From assembly GCF_012932425.1 (NCBI RefSeq), contig NZ_JAAIII010000004.1, forward strand, positions 286,747-350,746: a stretch of DNA of 64,000 nt, read 5' to 3'. Within the stretch, counting starts at the first letter, position 1; the number at the start of each line of letters is the position of its first letter. Source of the stretch: Bifidobacterium oedipodis. Its GTDB lineage: Bacteria > Actinomycetota > Actinomycetes > Actinomycetales > Bifidobacteriaceae. The position numbers and the translations under genes were made by a program. Under the pieces are notes generated by a model that saw only the letters and a program-made list of their open reading frames with translations, did no database searches and was not told the DNA's origin. Below are positions 37,037 through 45,137 of the stretch, one piece after another.

Positions 37037-37689
37037 GGAATCCGATATCCTTGACCTGGAATGGTTTCGATAAAACCAGGCAAACCTATTTTGTTACGTA
37101 TCGAATACACTGTTGTTTTGACGATGCCTCGGGTACGAGCATGGTCGTCCTTCCAAACTTCCTTGTATAAACGATCTGCGCCAACCACGCCGCCTTGGGC
37201 CTGAATTAATGTTTTCAGAACAGCAAGCTCTCGCTGTCCAAACCGGAGGCGCCTCCCTTCAACGGTGATGACACCGGTATGAAAATTGGCTTGAAATTCT
37301 CCCTTTTGAATCACCGCGTCATCGCAGAGTTCTTTTCTGCGACGCACAGCATTGACTCGCGCCAGCAGCACCGCATAATCAAACGGTTTGGTTACATAGT
37401 CATCCGCACCAAGCCCTAGCCCCTGCACCACATCTTCGGTTTTATCTGCGGCAGTGAGCATAAGAATGTGGACTGGATCATGACGCTCGCTCAGTCTGCG
37501 AGCTATCTCGTCGCCGTGGACGCCAGGCAAATCCCTGTCGAGAATCAGCAGGTCATAATCGCAACTGTCCAACTCCTCCATGGCATCACGACCGTCATAT
37601 GCAACACGCGTCTGAATCCCCTCCATTGATAATCCCATACTCACCACATCGGCCAGATTCGCATTGTCTTCCGCAATCAGCGCTTTCAT
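37033..37689 (-). CDS. OmpR/PhoB-family response regulator
   Basis: This 218-residue regulator has an N-terminal receiver domain with acidic pocket (LIAEDN), phosphorylation site Asp in DYDLLILDRDLPG and the conserved Lys in YVTKPFDY, followed by a winged-helix DNA-binding domain ending TVYSIRNKIGLPGFIETIPGQ. The ATG at 37689 has AAGGGG in position; a GTG two codons upstream is less likely. It is the first gene of the regulator-kinase pair and diverges from the lipoprotein operon across an intergenic region with four phased GTCA half-sites. Confidence 0.93.
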   Translation of the reverse strand: MKALIAEDNANLADVVSMGLSMEGIQTRVAYDGRDAMEELDSCDYDLLILDRDLPGVHGDEIARRLSERHDPVHILMLTAADKTEDVVQGLGLGADDYVTKPFDYAVLLARVNAVRRRKELCDDAVIQKGEFQANFHTGVITVEGRRLRFGQRELAVLKTLIQAQGGVVGADRLYKEVWKDDHARTRGIVKTTVYSIRNKIGLPGFIETIPGQGYRIP

Positions 37690-37742
37690 GGGCACCCCCT
37701 TATCCGATATTGGGGCTCACTGTAGCAGCCTCATTCAACGAG

Positions 37743-37778
37743 GTCAGCAATAGGTCAATTCCAGTCAAAAGCACGTCA
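37743..37778. promoter_or_regulatory. Array of four phased GTCA half-sites, candidate response-regulator operator
   Basis: GTCA occurs at 37743, 37754, 37764 and 37775, giving spacings of 11, 10 and 11 bases; the last three read GTCAA. OmpR-family regulators bind direct repeats at one-turn spacing, so this array in the divergent region is a good candidate for autoregulation and for control of the lipoprotein/ABC operon. Confidence 0.5.
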
Positions 37779-37821
37779 ATATCGCCCAGCTTCGCACGCA
37801 TTCCCCATACATTCGAGACTC

Positions 37822-38442
37822 ATGAATATACGAACACAAGTAGTGGTTGCCGTGAGCGTCATATCGTTCATATTGCCGCTGTCAGCCTGCTCATCATTTT
37901 CTGAAGCAGATGAAAACCCGCCAACGCAATCATCATCTCAACCGGATGCTTCATATGATGCTCAATTGCAGCAGGCACTGCAATCCGCCACAAGCGATTT
38001 TGAACGCACAGTACTCAAACGAGCGATCGATGCAGGGAAAATCAGTGAATCCGACTATCGCGAGGCCAATGAACGCTATCAGCAGTGCATGGTTTCCAAG
38101 GGTGACAACATTGAATTCACTACGGATCAATCCACTGGTCTTATGCAGGAAAGCATGAACGCAGATGACGGATATGATTCGGAAAAAGTCACTGCCGATA
38201 GCATGGAATGTGCTCGGGGAACCAACCTGCTGATCCGTGATCTGTATGAACGCATGGCAACCAATCCAACGAATGCAGACGAGATTGAGCTCATTGTGGA
38301 TTGTCTGAAGCGCAAGAAAATCGTTCCCCAATCATTCACCAAGCAGGATTATCTCACCGAATCAGCAAAACCTCAGGGAAGTTCGCAATTAGACACCGGC
38401 TCAAACGAGTTCGCTCAATGTCTGGCAAACCCCAATAAGTGA
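37822..38442 (+). CDS. Lipoprotein of unknown function
   Basis: This 206-residue protein has a signal peptide with lipobox LSAC (Cys at about 23), then a Ser/Gln/Pro-rich linker and a mostly helical, charged domain containing four cysteines (in QQCM, MECA, VDCL and AQCL contexts) that could form two disulfides outside the cell. I do not recognise the family. It is the first gene of the lipoprotein-adaptor-ATPase-permease operon driven from the region shared with the two-component system, so it may be an accessory or sensor part of that transporter. Confidence 0.75.
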   Translation: MNIRTQVVVAVSVISFILPLSACSSFSEADENPPTQSSSQPDASYDAQLQQALQSATSDFERTVLKRAIDAGKISESDYREANERYQQCMVSKGDNIEFTTDQSTGLMQESMNADDGYDSEKVTADSMECARGTNLLIRDLYERMATNPTNADEIELIVDCLKRKKIVPQSFTKQDYLTESAKPQGSSQLDTGSNEFAQCLANPNK

Positions 38443-38470
38443 CACCGGGAAGTCGAAAGGACACCCTCAC

Positions 38471-39538
38471 ATGGAAGAGGCACCGAAACATGGGCACCAC
38501 GCACACGGTATAGCTGTTGTCGCGGCATGCATGGTCGCCTGTTTGGCGTCTGGAGCCGGATTAGCCATCGGCCTGACACATCATGCGACGCCACCTTCAC
38601 TTGCATCATCCAACAATGTGGGTTCAATGGCTCTGCATCAGGTTCAATATGACGATGCACGCACCTTGAATCTTGACGTCACCTCCTCGCAGGCTCGAAA
38701 TATACCGTTCCCGATGGATGGCACAATCACGTATGCTGAATGCCCCACCGATGGGCTTATCGCATCTGGCTCTCACGAATATGACATTGATGGTATTCCG
38801 CTGATCAGTTTGCATACCGAAGTGCCGCTGTTCCGCGACCTTGCATACGGGGACAAAGGCGATGACATACAAGCCTTACAAAATGAACTGGCACGGCTGG
38901 GGTATGGGACTTCCCTTTCCGGCACGTTCGATTGGAATACGTGGAACGCTTGGCGCGCGCTATACGCTCTGGCCGGAGGAACCGCGCAAAACGGTGTATT
39001 CGATCACAATCTCATCGTCTGGATTTCCACAGATAATATGTCCACCACCGGATGCGCGGCGGAACTAGGAGCAAGTGTCACTGCGGATTCCGATATGCCG
39101 GCATTCACAACCAGCCTTGGGGTACAGCGGATCAAAGCCAATGCCTTACCGCAGAATCGTATCGCCGGGGAACGGGTCGTCACCATCAACGAACAGGATT
39201 ATCCCATTGACGACAATGGCGAAGTGACAGATCCAAACGCTCTGGCAGCCATGCTTTCGTGGAACACCTATCTGGACAATCACAAAGACGAGCAATCCAC
39301 TACCAGTGTGCCGGTGAACTACAAACTCAAACAAAGCATCAATGTATATTCGGTGCCGGCTGAATCATTGATCGGACTTAACCGATCCGATGGGTGTGTA
39401 GTCGATTCCAGCAATAACAAACCCGTGAACGCACATGTGGTAGGCAGTTCGCTGGGCCGCACACTGATCACCATAGACGGCGACGCTCCGAAGACCATTC
39501 AGATCTCACCAGAAACGCAATCGTGCGATGCAAGTTGA
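38471..39538 (+). CDS. Membrane-anchored peptidoglycan-binding protein, probable ABC-exporter adaptor
   Basis: This 355-residue protein has one N-terminal membrane anchor (about 14-36) and an extracellular part. Around residues 125-170 it shows a PG_binding_1 repeat (GDKGDDIQALQNELARLGYG, then GTFDWNTWNAWRALY). Later segments are beta-rich, as in membrane-fusion-like adaptors that actinobacteria encode next to MacB/FtsX-type exporters. AAAGGA precedes the ATG. Its 3' end overlaps the ATPase gene by 11 bases. A role in linking the ABC system to the cell wall is inferred. Confidence 0.75.
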   Translation: MEEAPKHGHHAHGIAVVAACMVACLASGAGLAIGLTHHATPPSLASSNNVGSMALHQVQYDDARTLNLDVTSSQARNIPFPMDGTITYAECPTDGLIASGSHEYDIDGIPLISLHTEVPLFRDLAYGDKGDDIQALQNELARLGYGTSLSGTFDWNTWNAWRALYALAGGTAQNGVFDHNLIVWISTDNMSTTGCAAELGASVTADSDMPAFTTSLGVQRIKANALPQNRIAGERVVTINEQDYPIDDNGEVTDPNALAAMLSWNTYLDNHKDEQSTTSVPVNYKLKQSINVYSVPAESLIGLNRSDGCVVDSSNNKPVNAHVVGSSLGRTLITIDGDAPKTIQISPETQSCDAS

Positions 39539-40130
39539 ACTCCGCAATATCGCTCACCATTATGGCACCGGCCCGTTGCTCTTTCACGATCTGTACGCCA
39601 CACTTTTACCGGGACATGTCTATGCGATTACGGGTCCCAGCGGGTCCGGCAAATCTACCCTGCTTGGCATCATCGCAGGATGGACCAGACCGACGCAGGG
39701 AACAGTGGAGCGCCACGAGGTAGCCTCCATGCGCTGGGTATTTCAAAATCCTCATGGAATCGCCCAGCGTACCGCCATCGATCACGTCTGTCTGCCATTG
39801 CTTGCCAAAGGGCGCACTCGTTCGCAGGCAGAATCGCAGGCATCGCATCTACTTGAACGTTTCAATCTGGGAAAAATAGCAACTCAGCGTTTTTCCGATC
39901 TATCAGGCGGAGAAGCTCAACGGCTAATGCTGGCCAGGGCCTTTGCCGCCTGCCCCTCGCTGATGCTCGTTGACGAACCGACCGCCCAACTCGATATGAC
40001 CACTGCGGCTGTCGTAAGCGAATCGCTAGCGCATATGGCGGGAGCCAACACCATAGTCGTAGTCTCCACTCATGATTCACGCACTCGTGACGCCTGCACA
40101 GACATTATTGATTTGAAAGATTACCAATGA
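39528..40130 (+). CDS. ABC transporter ATP-binding protein (MacB/LolD-like)
   Basis: This 200-residue ATPase has Walker A GPSGSGKS (about 37-44), the ABC signature LSGGEAQR, Walker B LMLVDEPTAQLD and the switch-His in VVSTHDSR. Small stand-alone ATPases of this type pair with FtsX-like permeases, here encoded immediately downstream with an ATGA overlap. The gene overlaps the adaptor gene by 11 bases and lacks a clear ribosome-binding site, consistent with translational coupling. Confidence 0.92.
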   Translation: MQVELRNIAHHYGTGPLLFHDLYATLLPGHVYAITGPSGSGKSTLLGIIAGWTRPTQGTVERHEVASMRWVFQNPHGIAQRTAIDHVCLPLLAKGRTRSQAESQASHLLERFNLGKIATQRFSDLSGGEAQRLMLARAFAACPSLMLVDEPTAQLDMTTAAVVSESLAHMAGANTIVVVSTHDSRTRDACTDIIDLKDYQ

Positions 40131-41209
40131 GATTATCATCGATTCTTTCCGAAGCGTGGCGCGGCATCATGGCAGGTTCCGCCAGATTCATCACCATCGT
40201 GACAACTCTTACGCTACTGTCTGGCGGTGCGGCAGCTATCGAACTGCGAATTTCTACGGAAATCCTCAATAAAGCGACGCAATATCAAGCCATTGGTGCG
40301 AATATCCTTGTGCTTGGCGCTCCGAATGGTATTGATGGAACATCATGCGACAATTTGTCCGATCTATACGATGTCCAAGCTTCCGGAGCCATCAGGGAAA
40401 TTGACTCTCTTGTCGTCTCGGCGCTTCCCGATACGCAGACGCCGCGATATGCAATCACCTCCGGATTCGCCAAAGTGCTCAAAGCCAAGCAAGATGCAAC
40501 ACAACAGGGTCTGTTGATCTCGAACGAACTCGCTTCAACACTCAACCTGCAGCAAGGAGATACCTTAGCGTTAAAGGATGGGCAGCATGCACTCGTCAAA
40601 GGCACTTATGACTATCCGGACGATGGCAGAATGCCTGGTTATTCCTACGCGGCTTTGGAGGAAGTTCCTGACACGGATATCTTCGACGCCTGCTGGGTCC
40701 GCACATGGCCTCAATCCGATCAGGTTCGCGATGCCATATGGTCAGCGCTCACACCGACCGCAAAGTCCGACAACGGCAATTCCATCACGCTCAGTCAGCT
40801 CAATTCCTCACAAGGCGAGGCCTTCGATGGCGAGGCTATGTGGATGAACCGTCTTACCATCGGGTTACCCGCTCTGGCCGCAATCCTTGGAGCATTATTC
40901 GGTACGATCATCGTACGATTGCGACGTATGGAACTTGCTTCCGCGCTCCATTGCGGCGTATCCAAATCAGCTCTGGTATTGCAGCTCTGCATCGAATCAA
41001 GTGCAGCAATCCTCATCTGTGCACTGCTTACCGTACCTCTGTCATATGCCCTGTCCGCATGGCTTGTTGATGCGGTGGATTTTGCCGCCGTAACAACAAC
41101 GATTGTGCAACCCTGTCTTACTGTGTACACGGCATATGTGTTATCGGCGATGGGCAATGTCGCGCTCATCAAGGAGAGCCATCTGTTCGCATATTTCAAA
41201 GAACGCTAA
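40127..41209 (+). CDS. FtsX-like ABC transporter permease
   Basis: This 360-residue membrane protein has one N-terminal membrane segment (about 20-38), an extracellular domain of about 200 residues, and three C-terminal membrane segments, the MacB/FtsX topology. The loop LRRMELASALHCGVSKSALV after the second segment matches the FtsX-family cytoplasmic coupling helix. ATGA overlap with the ATPase gene shows coupling. Such transporters often act by moving lipophilic or peptide substrates, or by mechanotransmission to wall enzymes; the peptidoglycan-binding partner favours cell-envelope work. Confidence 0.85.
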   Translation: MRLSSILSEAWRGIMAGSARFITIVTTLTLLSGGAAAIELRISTEILNKATQYQAIGANILVLGAPNGIDGTSCDNLSDLYDVQASGAIREIDSLVVSALPDTQTPRYAITSGFAKVLKAKQDATQQGLLISNELASTLNLQQGDTLALKDGQHALVKGTYDYPDDGRMPGYSYAALEEVPDTDIFDACWVRTWPQSDQVRDAIWSALTPTAKSDNGNSITLSQLNSSQGEAFDGEAMWMNRLTIGLPALAAILGALFGTIIVRLRRMELASALHCGVSKSALVLQLCIESSAAILICALLTVPLSYALSAWLVDAVDFAAVTTTIVQPCLTVYTAYVLSAMGNVALIKESHLFAYFKER

Positions 41210-41273
41210 ATTGGGCAAACCGTATCATATTCGCCGGTGCTAGGCTTGGGGGAACGCATGAGGAGGTCTGATT

Positions 41274-42065
41274 ATGGGGACAATCGGCAGCCGTGTTGTA
41301 TTCGGTATCTGCATAGTGTTGGCGGTGGCATGCGCCGCCTACTCTATGGCCGTGCTCGGCACGCATTCCGGCACAAGTTTCTGGATGGTTTGGCTGGTGT
41401 TCGCCGCGCTGTTCGCACTGCTGGGGTTCAGTTTCCTCTTGCATTGGTGGGCGCTACTGCCAAAGATGATGCGCAACGTAATCGTCACGGTATTGATTCT
41501 AGGCGTGGCATGCTTCGGCGTGGTGGAGGCGCGCATCATCGCTGCAATGAACACCACTGCGGGCCCAGGACTCGACTATGTGATTGTGCTGGGCGCGCAG
41601 GTGCGTGAAAGCGGGCCCAGTCGTGTGCTGCGCTATCGACTGAACACAGCAATCGACTATCTCAACGATAATCCGAAAACCATATGCGTGGTCTCCGGCG
41701 GGCAGGGTGCCAACGAGCCGTTCCCTGAAGCACAGGGCATGACGGAATATCTTGAAGAGCACGGCATCAGCGCCGACCGTATTCTTGAAGAAAGCAAGTC
41801 AACCACCACCGAAGAAAATATCCGTTACAGTCTGAAGCTGCTTGATAAAGCTTCGGCTGATGGAGGTCAAAGCACTGCCGATGCCTCCGTAGGATTGGTC
41901 ACCAACAACTTTCACATGTTCCGCGCGCTGCAGATTGCGCATGTCCAAGGATTGCCGCAGGCGCAGGGATTGCCAGCCGGCTCCCCTCCCGATATGTTGG
42001 TCAACAATATGGTGCGCGAATTCTTCGCCGAGATTAAATTCCTCCTACGATCGTTGGCCGGCTGA
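41274..42065 (+). CDS. YdcF/ElyC/SanA-like DUF218 membrane protein
   Basis: This 263-residue protein has three N-terminal hydrophobic segments (about 8-30, 36-58, 65-85) and a DUF218 domain. Family landmarks are DYVIVLGAQV, VSGGQGANEPFPEAQGM, the ESKSTTTEENI block and VTNNFHMFRA. DUF218 proteins such as ElyC and SanA influence envelope integrity and vancomycin tolerance; a comparable envelope role is inferred. GAGGAGG precedes the ATG. Separate from the ABC operon by a 64-base gap. Confidence 0.88.
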   Translation: MGTIGSRVVFGICIVLAVACAAYSMAVLGTHSGTSFWMVWLVFAALFALLGFSFLLHWWALLPKMMRNVIVTVLILGVACFGVVEARIIAAMNTTAGPGLDYVIVLGAQVRESGPSRVLRYRLNTAIDYLNDNPKTICVVSGGQGANEPFPEAQGMTEYLEEHGISADRILEESKSTTTEENIRYSLKLLDKASADGGQSTADASVGLVTNNFHMFRALQIAHVQGLPQAQGLPAGSPPDMLVNNMVREFFAEIKFLLRSLAG

Positions 42066-42097
42066 CTGTCGCCCGCTTCGTCATTAGCGAGCAGTTA

Positions 42098-42517
42098 TCA
42101 GATGACGATGCCGTTGCAGTGATCGACCTCGTGCTGGATGATCTGCGCGGTCCAACCGGTGAAGGTGGCGTGGCGCGCACGCAGGCGACGATCCTGATAA
42201 TCGACTTCGATGCGACGGTAGCGTAATGTGCGGCGTTCGCCGTCCAAGGACAGGCAGCCTTCCTTGGTGTCGAATGCGCCGTCGCAGGCGGTGATCACCG
42301 GATTGAACATCACGCTGATACGCCCACTCAGCTCATCGTCTACGAACACGATGATTCGCTTGTTCACGCCGATCATATTCGCCGCCATGCCGACGCAACG
42401 CGACCGGTTGGCCTCCAGCGTATCCACCAGATCCTGTGCCACGGACTCATCGTCGGCCCCAGCCTCAGCGCACGGCATGCGCAGGAACGAACGGGAAGTC
42501 ATAATCGGACGCTGCAT
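42098..42517 (-). CDS. Peptide deformylase-like protein with variant motif 1
   Basis: This 139-residue protein has deformylase motif 2 EGCLSL (metal Cys) and motif 3 QIIQHEVDHCNG (HExxH metal site), but motif 1 reads GMAANMIG where standard enzymes have GLAAxQ, so the usual active-site Gln is Met. It is also shorter than housekeeping deformylases. A similar branch with GMAANMIG occurs in Firmicutes (recalled). It may deformylate poorly or act on a special substrate. The ATG at 42517 has GGAG five bases upstream. Confidence 0.85.
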   Translation of the reverse strand: MQRPIMTSRSFLRMPCAEAGADDESVAQDLVDTLEANRSRCVGMAANMIGVNKRIIVFVDDELSGRISVMFNPVITACDGAFDTKEGCLSLDGERRTLRYRRIEVDYQDRRLRARHATFTGWTAQIIQHEVDHCNGIVI

Positions 42518-42592
42518 CACCACTCCTTATCGACGAACATTGCGAGATGGAAGCCACTCGAACCCGACAATTGTAGCCGTTCAAAAGGCAAA

Positions 42593-43225
42593 TCAGGAAC
42601 GGGAAACCAGTGTTTTCCTCGCAAGCTCCAACACCACGTCCGCGCCCTTGACGACTTGGCTGCTATGCGTGACGACGATCACGCATTTGTTCTCTTCATG
42701 TGCACGCTTCTGCAGGATGGTGATGATCTCCGCCGCCATCTGCTCATCCAGATTGCCGGTCGGCTCGTCGCCCAGAATCACCGGAGTATCGGCCGCCATT
42801 GCCCTCGCGATGGCCACTCGCTGCTGCTGTCCGCCGGATAACTGCAGTACGTTCCTCTTGGCTTCATCCGCGCTGATTCCCAGTTTTTCCAGAACTTCCA
42901 CTCCGGCTTTGGGTTGAACCAGACGCACGTTTTCCAACGCCGTCAAATAATCGATGAGATTGTAGTTCTGAAAAATCAGCGATACGTGTTCTTTGCGGTG
43001 CTTCTCGAATCCGCCCTGTGCGATGTCTTCCCCGCGGAACAATACCTTTCCGGTGGTCGGCTCGTCCAGTCCTGCCAGAAGCGACAGGAGCGTCGACTTT
43101 CCTGCGCCGGATTTTCCAACAATCGCATAGAATTTCCCCGGCTCAAACGTCTGAGTCACATTGTTCAAAACCTGCTTTTGGGCTTCGTTATGATAGATGT
43201 ACCCTACCTGCTGTAACTGCAACAT
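42593..43225 (-). CDS. ABC transporter ATP-binding protein of the Vex-like cassette
   Basis: This 210-residue ATPase has Walker A GKSGAGKS (37-44), signature LSGGQQQR, Walker B VILGDEPTGNLD and switch-His VVTHSSQ. The wording is close to Firmicutes LolD/Vex2-type ATPases. It is the last gene of a five-gene unit running permease, response regulator, kinase, permease, ATPase, 12 bases after the second permease. AGGAGA precedes the ATG. The cassette's base composition is lower in GC than flanking housekeeping genes, consistent with transfer. Confidence 0.92.
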   Translation of the reverse strand: MLQLQQVGYIYHNEAQKQVLNNVTQTFEPGKFYAIVGKSGAGKSTLLSLLAGLDEPTTGKVLFRGEDIAQGGFEKHRKEHVSLIFQNYNLIDYLTALENVRLVQPKAGVEVLEKLGISADEAKRNVLQLSGGQQQRVAIARAMAADTPVILGDEPTGNLDEQMAAEIITILQKRAHEENKCVIVVTHSSQVVKGADVVLELARKTLVSRS

Positions 43226-43237
43226 ACTGTTATTCTC

Positions 43238-43837
43238 CTAATCGATTTGCATCAAAATTGTCTTGGCGTTTCTGGTCATGATTCCCAGAGCGGATACGAC
43301 AAGGGACACCAGCACCGCCACTATCCAAATGCCGATCGCTTCCAGAAAACTCTCTATGCGAATCCCGTAGCCCAAAAGTTGCAACAGCCCCACGCTTATA
43401 ACCAATGCCGGAAGAATCGCCATCCCTATCAGATAGAGCATTTCCACCGCAAGCTGCGCTACGATTTGTTCTTTTCTTCTTCCTATCGAAATGAGAATAC
43501 CGATCTCATATTTTCTCTCTCGAATTCGGAAGACCAGCAAACAAGACAACACCACAATGCTCATAACAATCAGAATCACAACCATGATTTGAAGCAGAGT
43601 CTGCATCGTACTGTTCGTCTCTTCCACGGCCTTAACCGTTTCGACTTGTGCCATGTCTACTTGAGTCGAAAACTGCTGCACGCCTTGCCCGGAATCCAGC
43701 CGCTTGCTGGACTCCTCCTGTTGCATAGTCAGGACCGCACTAAGCAAAACCATAATAGTGACCAGTATCGCCACCACGACCATGGTTTTTTCTCGTTTTC
43801 TGGCAACATAATACCAGGCTTGTCTCCATACCGTCAT
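43238..43837 (-). CDS. Short FtsX-like ABC permease
   Basis: This 199-residue protein has four hydrophobic segments (about 19-37, 83-105, 130-150, 165-187) in FtsX order, including the coupling loop RIRERKYEIGILISIGRRKEQI. Its extracytoplasmic part between segments 1 and 2 is only about 45 residues, whereas the partner permease at 45787 has about 250. The frame is open with a normal start (AAGGAG), so it is not an obvious pseudogene. It may be a natural minimal subunit or the product of an in-frame deletion. Confidence 0.8.
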   Translation of the reverse strand: MTVWRQAWYYVARKREKTMVVVAILVTIMVLLSAVLTMQQEESSKRLDSGQGVQQFSTQVDMAQVETVKAVEETNSTMQTLLQIMVVILIVMSIVVLSCLLVFRIRERKYEIGILISIGRRKEQIVAQLAVEMLYLIGMAILPALVISVGLLQLLGYGIRIESFLEAIGIWIVAVLVSLVVSALGIMTRNAKTILMQID

Positions 43838-43883
43838 ACACGTCTCCTTGCTGTATTCTGATATGGACGTTAACTGGCAGATA

Positions 43884-43900
43884 TGAAACCTATATGAAAT
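43884..43900. promoter_or_regulatory. Candidate response-regulator box upstream of the short permease
   Basis: On the plus strand TGAAACCTATATGAAAT contains TGAAA at 43884 and 43895, an 11-base direct repeat; on the minus strand it reads TTTCATATAGGTTTCA. It overlaps the last codons of the kinase gene and lies about 47 bases before the permease start. A near copy stands upstream of the cassette's first gene (47235-47251). Confidence 0.5.
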
Positions 43901-45137
43901 TACGAACCTTTTTTAGATTCATTTGGAAACACATGCCATCGTCTTGAGCTTGGAACGTGTAAGGAATCTTCGAGAGCCTTAATCCTTCTTTGACCATATA
44001 GAGCCCGAGACCATTGCCTTCCGCATGCGTATGCCTTGAATATTCCGGCCTATAGAATGCTTCGAAGACCTGCTCCAAGTCTTCTTCTTGAAGCGGCACG
44101 CAGGAATTGAAGATCCGCAGGTTGTCCCCTCTTAACGTGATTTCCACGCGCCCACCATCCTCGCAGTATTTCACCGCATTATCGACGAGGTTGCCAAGTA
44201 TGCAGTCGGCGAGCGTCTCATTCATGGTGACGGTATATTGTTCCGGAACCTGAAGCGCTACCTCAAGTCCTTTCTGCTGAATCTGCATGTCCTGCTCCCC
44301 CAGCATGGAATGAAGTTTTTCGGTAATGGAAATGCGGCTCGTCTCCTGATAAAATTCCGACATTCTGGATGCATCCAGAATCTCTTTGACCATATTGGTA
44401 AACTGATCAACTTGTCCGATCGCCTCTTCCAGATACTTCTCTCGATCCTTATATTTCCCCACACCCAACAGCATGTTTTCCAGAAGAATCCGTTGTGCCG
44501 CCAATGGCGTCTTCAAATCGTGGGATGCGCTGCGGAGGAAATTCACCTTCATTTCCCTTGTTTCCTCCATCATGGCCAGCACCGGTCGGGTCACTTTTCT
44601 CGAGTACAGCCACGAGAACGCAAACGATATCACCAGTGACAGCAGCGTCGTCACCGGAAGTACAAGACGTGTGATCCGCCACGCTTCTTTTACCGGTGCC
44701 GTACTTTCCATAACCTGAAACCGCACGGCCGTTCCATCCTGCAGACGCACTGCTCCATGCGCAGTGAGGATCGTTTCGACATCCCCGCTCCCCCGAACGG
44801 AGAGTTCTTCTCCGGAGTCCAAGAACTCCAGAACGGCGATTGTCCCCTCCTGAAAAGACACCGTCTCATCACCGAATTGCGCGAGCACGCCTAGCTGGTT
44901 CTTCCTCGCATAGGTCTGGAGAAACTCCTCGCTTGACTCCCGATCGCTTGTTTGCAGCATTTCCCCGATGACCGCCGCATCGCGGTCCAATGCCGACTGT
45001 ATCTGCTGTGTGTACACGACCGGGAACAAAGCATACAGCGACAGATGCACCACCGCGATGATGCATCCGAACAACAGCAGAATCCAAAGAAATGTTTTCC
45101 AAAACAGATCTTTGTGTTTTTTCTCACTGGATTTTAT
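43890..45137 (-). CDS. Two-component sensor histidine kinase (VncS-like), apparent ATA start
   Basis: The kinase has two membrane segments, an extracellular sensor of about 100 residues, a HisKA box SASHDLKTPLA, and ATPase N box (LGNLVDNAVKY) and G box (GNGLGLYMVKEG). Reading back from the body, the frame stays open to a point where AAGGGAG (45144-45150) stands six bases before the codon ATA (45135-45137), followed by KSSEKKHKDLFWKTF, a normal kinase N-terminus with membrane segment. No ATG, GTG or TTG occurs until a TTG at 45074 inside the first membrane segment. I give the ATA start (415 residues) as the likeliest reading. Confidence 0.75.
   Translation of the reverse strand: MKSSEKKHKDLFWKTFLWILLLFGCIIAVVHLSLYALFPVVYTQQIQSALDRDAAVIGEMLQTSDRESSEEFLQTYARKNQLGVLAQFGDETVSFQEGTIAVLEFLDSGEELSVRGSGDVETILTAHGAVRLQDGTAVRFQVMESTAPVKEAWRITRLVLPVTTLLSLVISFAFSWLYSRKVTRPVLAMMEETREMKVNFLRSASHDLKTPLAAQRILLENMLLGVGKYKDREKYLEEAIGQVDQFTNMVKEILDASRMSEFYQETSRISITEKLHSMLGEQDMQIQQKGLEVALQVPEQYTVTMNETLADCILGNLVDNAVKYCEDGGRVEITLRGDNLRIFNSCVPLQEEDLEQVFEAFYRPEYSRHTHAEGNGLGLYMVKEGLRLSKIPYTFQAQDDGMCFQMNLKKVRNFI

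Noticed and set aside
43238..43837. Pseudogene (truncated permease)
   Set aside because: The frame is uninterrupted, starts behind AAGGAG and keeps all four membrane segments and the coupling loop.
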